Assembly (NCBI GenBank): GCA_011048995.1
Contig: DSCS01000029.1
Span: 69,942 to 125,879 of the forward strand
DNA: 55,938 nucleotides
Source: Bacillota bacterium
GTDB taxonomy: Bacteria; Macinerneyibacteriota; Macinerneyibacteria; Macinerneyibacteriales; DSCS01
Reading direction: 5' to 3'
The notes beneath the pieces were generated by a model that saw only the letters and a program-made list of their open reading frames with translations, ran no database searches and was not told where the DNA came from. Made by a program: the position numbers and the translations under genes. Shown here in pieces: positions 52,024 through 55,938 of the stretch. The stretch's first letter is position 1; every line of letters begins with the position of its first letter.

Positions 52024-52654
52024 AAGAAAAACAGTCTGGCTGAAAAGCCTTTATACAATCGTGTTTATGACAGGATTGACCGCCCTTTTTATTACAGTTC
52101 TTTCGGCTCTCTTTTTAAAGACCCGGCCTCTCATCGAGATCAATGAAGCCTATGATGTCAAGTTGGCTGTTCTCCGTGCTGCGGGGATTTCTCCTGAATC
52201 AACGGAGGCTTCTGATGTCATCTCTCTTTATGACCTTCTGGTGGAAGAGAAGGAATTTCCCGCTGAAAAATGGAATTACTATCAGGTGGGTGCAGAGGAG
52301 GGGCTTCATGCCTTTGTCTTCCCTTTCAGGGGGGCGGGGTTATGGGGAGAGATCGAAGGGGTGTTAGGATATGATGCGTCGTTGGAGCATATCACAGGGA
52401 TGGACATTCTCAAACAGAATGAGACCCCCGGTTTAGGAGGGCGTATCGGCGAAGATTGGTTTAAAGATCAGTTTATCGGAAAACAGGGCCCTTTTACGGA
52501 GTTGACACAAAACGGCGGAGAAGAGAAGCTTCTTTATTCTTTTCAAGCCATTACCGGGGCAACATCCACATCGGCCGCTTTTCAATCGATCATCAATGAA
52601 TTGATTGAAAAGCATGTCAAGGCTTTACGCCGTCACCTTGAGGAGGAGCGATGA
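52016..52654 (+). CDS. nqrC: NqrC/RnfG family flavoprotein subunit
   Basis: 212 residues from ATG 52016, overlapping the upstream stop by 8 bases. One N-terminal helix (SLYTIVFMTGLTALFITVLSAL), an FMN-binding domain with NETPGLGGRIGEDWF, and the ApbE target ITGATSTSAAF, in which Thr185 (last of GATST) should bear phosphoester-linked FMN. The RTVW-type N-terminus and GATST spacing agree with NqrC. The domain faces the periplasm, where ApbE acts. Confidence 0.9.
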   Translation: MPERKTVWLKSLYTIVFMTGLTALFITVLSALFLKTRPLIEINEAYDVKLAVLRAAGISPESTEASDVISLYDLLVEEKEFPAEKWNYYQVGAEEGLHAFVFPFRGAGLWGEIEGVLGYDASLEHITGMDILKQNETPGLGGRIGEDWFKDQFIGKQGPFTELTQNGGEEKLLYSFQAITGATSTSAAFQSIINELIEKHVKALRRHLEEER

Positions 52655-53259
52655 AAGGCGATACACATAAACTGTTTCGTGACGGATTATTTAAGAACAA
52701 TCCCGTCTTTATACAGATTCTGGGTATTTGTTCCACTCTGGCGGTGACCAATACCGTAAAAAATACAGCGGTCATGGTGGCCGGCCTGCTTTTCGTGGTT
52801 GCGTTTTCAAATTTGACTATTTCGTTTTTGCGAAAAGCCATTCCATCCAGAGTAAGAATGATGGCTGAAGGACTGATTATTGCCTCTTTTGTCATCATCG
52901 TCGATATCGTTCTCAAAGCCTATCTGTGGGATATATCAAAACAGCTGGGACCCTATGTGGGCCTGATCATCACTAATTGTATCATTATGGGGCGTGCTGA
53001 AGCCTTTGCTATTTCGAATCCTCCCTGGCCTTCATTCCTTGATGGGGTGGCTTCGGGCCTGGGATATGCCTATGTTCTTCTTTCCATAGCTATTGTCAGG
53101 GAGCTTTTAGGATACGGGACACTTTGGGGCATTCGGATCATGGGAGAGGGGTGGGTCAATTGGACAATGATGGTTATGGCTTCCGGAGCTTTTTTTATGC
53201 TGGCCCTCTTTATTTGGATTATGAAGGGTGTTGTCTTTCGGGAAAGAGGTGAAGCATGA
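52651..53259 (+). CDS. nqrD: Na+-translocating NADH:quinone oxidoreductase subunit D
   Basis: 202 residues with six membrane helices. NNPVFIQILGICSTLAVTNTV and GPYVGLIITNCIIMGRAEAFA are the two inverted motifs, each with a cysteine that with NqrE binds an iron centre inside the membrane. MGRAEAFA followed by SNPPWPSFLDG favours NqrD over RnfE. It overlaps its neighbours by 4 bases on both sides. Confidence 0.92.
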   Translation: MKGDTHKLFRDGLFKNNPVFIQILGICSTLAVTNTVKNTAVMVAGLLFVVAFSNLTISFLRKAIPSRVRMMAEGLIIASFVIIVDIVLKAYLWDISKQLGPYVGLIITNCIIMGRAEAFAISNPPWPSFLDGVASGLGYAYVLLSIAIVRELLGYGTLWGIRIMGEGWVNWTMMVMASGAFFMLALFIWIMKGVVFRERGEA

Positions 53260-53843
53260 CATTTTTAGGAGCTTTTGCTATCTTTTTTGCCGCGATTTTC
53301 ACCAATAATATTCTTTTGACGAATTATCTCGGAATGTGTTCCTTTATCTCAGTGTCCCGCGAAATAAAGACTTCTGTGGGCCTGGGAGCGGCGGTGACGT
53401 TTGTGATGGCTTTGACCAGCGCTATCAACTGGGCCGTGTATCACTATCTTCTTGTTCCCCATTTAGTCTATTTGCGGTTTATCGTTTTTATTGTCGTTAT
53501 CGCCGCTTTTGTCCAGATTGTCGAAATGATCATTGAACGGGTGTCCGATGTCCTTTATGCGGCCTTGGGTATTTTTCTGCCCCTGATCACCGTCAATTGC
53601 GCCATCCTCGGCGTCAGTCTTTTTATGGTGATCCGTGACTATACCTTTATTCAGTCCTTTGCATTTGGGCTGGGAAGCGGCTTGGGCTGGATGCTGGCTA
53701 TTATCGCCATGGCTGGAATCCGCCAAAAAATAAATAAAAGCCCCATTCCCAAAGGATTGGAGGGGGCCGGTATTACTCTGATCATCGCAGGGATCATGGC
53801 TATGGCGTTTGTGGGTTTTTCCGGAATGATTGCTATCGGATAG
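53256..53843 (+). CDS. nqrE: Na+-translocating NADH:quinone oxidoreductase subunit E
   Basis: 195 residues, six helices, inverted relative to NqrD. FFAAIFTNNILLTNYLGMCSFISVS and FLPLITVNCAILGVSLFM contain the two iron-ligand cysteines. INWAVYHYLL in the third region is Nqr-like. Start overlaps the nqrD stop by 4 bases; a GAAAGAGG lies upstream. Confidence 0.92.
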   Translation: MTFLGAFAIFFAAIFTNNILLTNYLGMCSFISVSREIKTSVGLGAAVTFVMALTSAINWAVYHYLLVPHLVYLRFIVFIVVIAAFVQIVEMIIERVSDVLYAALGIFLPLITVNCAILGVSLFMVIRDYTFIQSFAFGLGSGLGWMLAIIAMAGIRQKINKSPIPKGLEGAGITLIIAGIMAMAFVGFSGMIAIG

Positions 53844-53853
53844 AGGGGAGACT

Positions 53854-54957
53854 ATGTTAACAGAACTATTATCGGCTGTAGGTATACTGTCTGCTGTTTC
53901 AGCGGTTCTTTCCCTGCTTATGGTCATTGCCGACAGGACTATTGCCAATTATGGAGAAGTCACTTTGATTGTCAACGATGAGAAAAAGTTCACTTTTCAG
54001 GGTGGGAGGTCTCTCCTGAGCGCTTTGACGGAGCAGGAGATTTTTATTCCCTCGGCCTGCGGAGGAAGGGGATCCTGCGGATTTTGCAAAGTGAAAGTCC
54101 TTGATGGAGCCGGAGACTATCTCCCCACAGAGCTTCCCCACATTTCAGCAGAAGAAAGAAACGAGAATATTCGTTTGTCCTGCCAGCTGAAAGTCAAAAA
54201 AAATATGCGTGTGGAGATCCCTGCCGATCTTTTCAATGTCAAACAATTCAGGGGCGTCGTGACTTCAATAAAAGACTTGACTTATGATATAAAAGAAATT
54301 GTAATCAGGCTCGTCGATCCCAAAGAGATCTCCTTTAAAGCAGGACAATACATACAATTACAGACACCGGCATATGATTTGGCTGACGAAGCTGTTTATC
54401 GGGCTTATTCGGCCTCTTCTCCCCCTTCACAGAAGGATACCGTTGAGTTAGAGATCCGCCGGGTTCCCAACGGGATCTGTACGACATGGGTGCATGATTA
54501 TCTGAAAGAGGGAGATGAAGTCCTGATGAACGGCCCTTACGGTGAATTTTATCTCCGGGAGACAAACCGTAATATCGTCTTCATTGCCGGGGGGTCAGGG
54601 AATGCACCTATAAAATCTATTCTCATGGATATGGCAGAGAAGAATATCAAAAGAAAGACGGTGTATTTTTTTGGCGCCCGGACATCGAAAGACCTTTTTC
54701 TTCAGGAAGAAATGCGAGTCTTTGAAGAAAAACTGGCTGATTTTACTTATATTCCTGCTTTATCAGACCCTGTCGATGAAGACAAATGGGAAGGGGAGAC
54801 AGGGCTCATCACCGATGTTATCGACCGACGCCTGGACATGGGTGAAGAGACCGAAGCTTACCTGTGCGGCAGCCCCGGAATGATCGCTGCCTGTATAAAA
54901 GTGCTTACGGCCAAAGGTATTCCGGAAGAACTTATCTATTATGATAAATTTGCGTGA
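53854..54957 (+). CDS. nqrF: Na+-translocating NADH:quinone oxidoreductase subunit F
   Basis: 367 residues from ATG 53854 (GAGGGGAG upstream). An N-terminal membrane helix (6-26), a plant-type 2Fe-2S domain with ligands C69, C75, C78 and C110 (SACGGRGSCGFC ... LSCQ), and a ferredoxin-NADP reductase-like module: FAD motif YRAYSASS, NAD motif IAGGSGNAPIKS and the C-terminal YLCGSPGMI. It is slightly shorter than Vibrio NqrF (about 408). It is the NADH-oxidising entry subunit, which decides the Nqr over the Rnf assignment, since RNF would need RnfB and RnfC. Confidence 0.92.
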   Translation: MLTELLSAVGILSAVSAVLSLLMVIADRTIANYGEVTLIVNDEKKFTFQGGRSLLSALTEQEIFIPSACGGRGSCGFCKVKVLDGAGDYLPTELPHISAEERNENIRLSCQLKVKKNMRVEIPADLFNVKQFRGVVTSIKDLTYDIKEIVIRLVDPKEISFKAGQYIQLQTPAYDLADEAVYRAYSASSPPSQKDTVELEIRRVPNGICTTWVHDYLKEGDEVLMNGPYGEFYLRETNRNIVFIAGGSGNAPIKSILMDMAEKNIKRKTVYFFGARTSKDLFLQEEMRVFEEKLADFTYIPALSDPVDEDKWEGETGLITDVIDRRLDMGEETEAYLCGSPGMIAACIKVLTAKGIPEELIYYDKFA

Positions 54958-54969
54958 GAGGAGCCCCCT

Positions 54970-55437
54970 ATGAAACAAACGGTTCAAATGGATAAGATTC
55001 AGGCCAATATGCGAAAAGGCGTTTTAACATTGGAAGGGTTTTTGGGGACAGACACCCGAAAGCTTGTGGATATTCTGGTTGACGACGATGCTGAAGTGCG
55101 GCGCTTGGGAGTCACCCATGCCGAAATTGCCCGTCGGATGACAGAGCTGAAAGAAGCCGGAGAAAAGGGTTTAGGGGAATTCATTAATGCGGGGAAGAAT
55201 ATTGAAGTCAAAGTGGATTCGGTTAGAGGCAGGCTGCCGTGCCCCTTCGGGGATCCCGGGATTTTCGGCAAAGTGAATACAACTGTTCGAGACAAACTCA
55301 CCGGCAAAGAGATAACATTTACGGACTTGCATATTCACATGATTAAAACTCATGGCTTTTATGAAGGAAAAGGATCTCGATTTCGCCTGGAGCCGACACA
55401 ACTTGTTGAATTACTGCAAGTTAAGCCTCAATCGTAG
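54970..55437 (+). CDS. unknown 155-residue protein at the end of the nqr operon
   Basis: 155 residues behind GAGAGGAG, 12 bases after nqrF. No signal peptide, membrane helix or cysteine cluster; a single Cys lies in RLPCPFGDPGIFGKVNT. Residues 1-85 look helical (LVDDDAEVRRLGVTHAEIARRMTEL), 85-155 look like a beta-rich small domain with the motif DLHIHMIKTHGFYEGKGS. I do not recognise the family. Conserved-looking GDPGIF and HIHMIKTHGFYEG segments suggest a real folded protein, possibly an accessory or regulatory factor of the complex. Confidence 0.75.
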   Translation: MKQTVQMDKIQANMRKGVLTLEGFLGTDTRKLVDILVDDDAEVRRLGVTHAEIARRMTELKEAGEKGLGEFINAGKNIEVKVDSVRGRLPCPFGDPGIFGKVNTTVRDKLTGKEITFTDLHIHMIKTHGFYEGKGSRFRLEPTQLVELLQVKPQS

Positions 55438-55473
55438 CCAAGTATTTTTCTTTTCTTTTTTTTTAAAAAGTGC

Positions 55474-55502
55474 TTGACACTCCCCGGTGAGTTCACTATA
55501 CT
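55474..55502 (+). promoter_or_regulatory. promoter of the tRNA-rRNA operon
   Basis: TTGACA at 55474-55479, 17 bases, TATACT at 55497-55502, in front of tRNA-Lys. The leader has GC-rich inverted segments (CGCT...AGCG) and a T9 run before the tRNA. Confidence 0.82.
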
Positions 55503-55559
55503 CCCTTTCGTTGGCGCTGAGCTCACGGTAGCGAAGCGGCGGCATTTTTTTTTTGGAGA

Positions 55560-55632
55560 GGGCCGCTAGCTCAGCTGGTAGAGCAACGCCCTTTTAAGGC
55601 GTGGGTCGTTGGTTCGAATCCAACGCGGCTCA
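55560..55632 (+). tRNA. tRNA-Lys (anticodon TTT)
   Basis: 73 bases. Acceptor GGGCCGC pairs with GCGGCTC (one G-T wobble) and the discriminator is A. The D arm GCTCAGCTGGTAGAGC, the anticodon stem ACGCC/GGCGT with loop CTTTTAA (anticodon at 55593-55595) and the T loop GTTCGAATC are all standard. CCA is not encoded. Confidence 0.97.
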
Positions 55633-55642
55633 TGGCAGACGA

Positions 55643-55715
<73 letters not shown>

Positions 55716-55755
55716 TAGGCTTGTAAAAGCCTGTTGAAGCACATAGTAAAGAGAG

Positions 55756-55783
55756 AAAATGTCGGGCTCAAAGACATTTTGAG
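55756..55783 (+). other. overlapping alternative hairpins in the 16S rRNA leader
   Basis: AAAATGTC (55756-55763) pairs with GACATTTT (55773-55780). An overlapping CTCAAA/TTTGAG stem (55767-55772 with 55778-55783) followed by TTTT cannot form at the same time. The region may be a processing or antitermination element, but no standard boxA is evident. Confidence 0.4.
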
Positions 55784-55814
55784 TTTTATGAGTGGACGAA
55801 CTAAATTGAATACA

Positions 55815-55938
55815 TTCAATGAGAGTTTGATCCTGGCTCAGAGCGAACATTGGCGGCGCGTTTAACACATGCAAGTCGAGCGAGAAAGTTTCTTCGGAAA
55901 CGAGTAGAGCGGCGAACGGGTGAGTAACACGTGAGTGA
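55815..55938 (+). rRNA. 16S ribosomal RNA, 5' end (truncated by window)
   Basis: The universal bacterial 5' sequence GAGTTTGATCCTGGCTCAG begins at 55823, followed by GCGAACATTGGCGGCGCG, CACATGCAAGTCGAGCG and GGCGAACGGGTGAGTAACACG. By alignment to E. coli numbering the mature 5' end is near 55815. Only about 124 bases are in the window. The short V1 loop (GAGAAAGTTTCTTCGGAAACGAGTAG, given here in two parts: GAGAAAGTTTC and TTCGGAAACGAGTAG) may help placement. Confidence 0.95.

Noticed and set aside
55438-55473. Terminator after the nqr operon in the T-rich stretch
   Set aside because: The T-run is not preceded by a GC-rich stem; the imperfect CAAG...CTTG pairing overlaps the next promoter and is probably chance.

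Overview
This 55.9 kb window is chromosomal DNA from a Gram-negative (diderm), probably anaerobic bacterium. The diderm reading rests on outer-membrane beta-barrels ending in Phe, TolC, an HlyD-type adaptor, lipoproteins and MurB. Anaerobiosis is suggested by two radical SAM enzymes and a Na+-NQR/RNF-type complex. Nothing in it is viral or plasmid-like, and I see no insertion sequence, CRISPR array or integrase. The first bases of a 16S rRNA gene lie at the right edge. I cannot place the lineage by eye; a spirochaete or a less-studied candidate phylum would fit, and this is inference.

Left part (1-12 kb, + strand): the end of an acidic protein, an ExeA-type ATPase, a PHP phosphoesterase, a beta-barrel protein, secD-secF, a DUF456 protein, recJ, a U32 peptidase, a small lipoprotein and glnS. 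From 12.1 to 15.9 kb the minus strand carries the beta-lysine osmolyte pair ablB-kamA(ablA) and an EamA exporter, with a flavodoxin gene on the + strand between them. A large glutamine synthetase family gene follows.

Middle (18-28.2 kb, + strand): a run of ten closely packed genes, glmS - Crp-like regulator - CHASE2 adenylate cyclase - class II cAMP phosphodiesterase - pyrimidine-nucleoside phosphorylase - apbE - AmrS-like radical SAM - NusG domain II protein - Gx transporter - unknown membrane protein. The three genes after glmS form an apparent complete cAMP circuit (synthesis, sensing, destruction). From 28.2 to 34.8 kb the minus strand holds four tandem paralogous outer-membrane porins, murB and an unknown secreted protein.

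Right part (34.8-55.9 kb, + strand): a housekeeping operon TPR-uvrB-nadC-dnaG-rpoD-ilvC-like-def-fmt; a TetR-controlled tripartite ABC exporter (HlyD, ATPase, TolC, ATPase, two ABC-2 permeases) resembling a split YbhGFSR; an operon nqrB/rnfD-nqrC-nqrD-nqrE-nqrF without a visible nqrA, followed by an unknown 155-residue protein; and a promoter followed by tRNA-Lys, tRNA-Glu and the 16S rRNA start. ApbE at 25 kb is the expected flavinylating enzyme for the NqrB and NqrC subunits at 51-52 kb.

Promoters close to TTGACA-16/18-TATAAT recur in front of many units and agree with the RpoD encoded here. Overlapping ATGA stop/start junctions are common, so many operons are probably translationally coupled. 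No stretch longer than about 300 bases lacks a gene. The longest gaps are 14221-14503 (two divergent promoters) and 50942-51081 (the nqr promoter).
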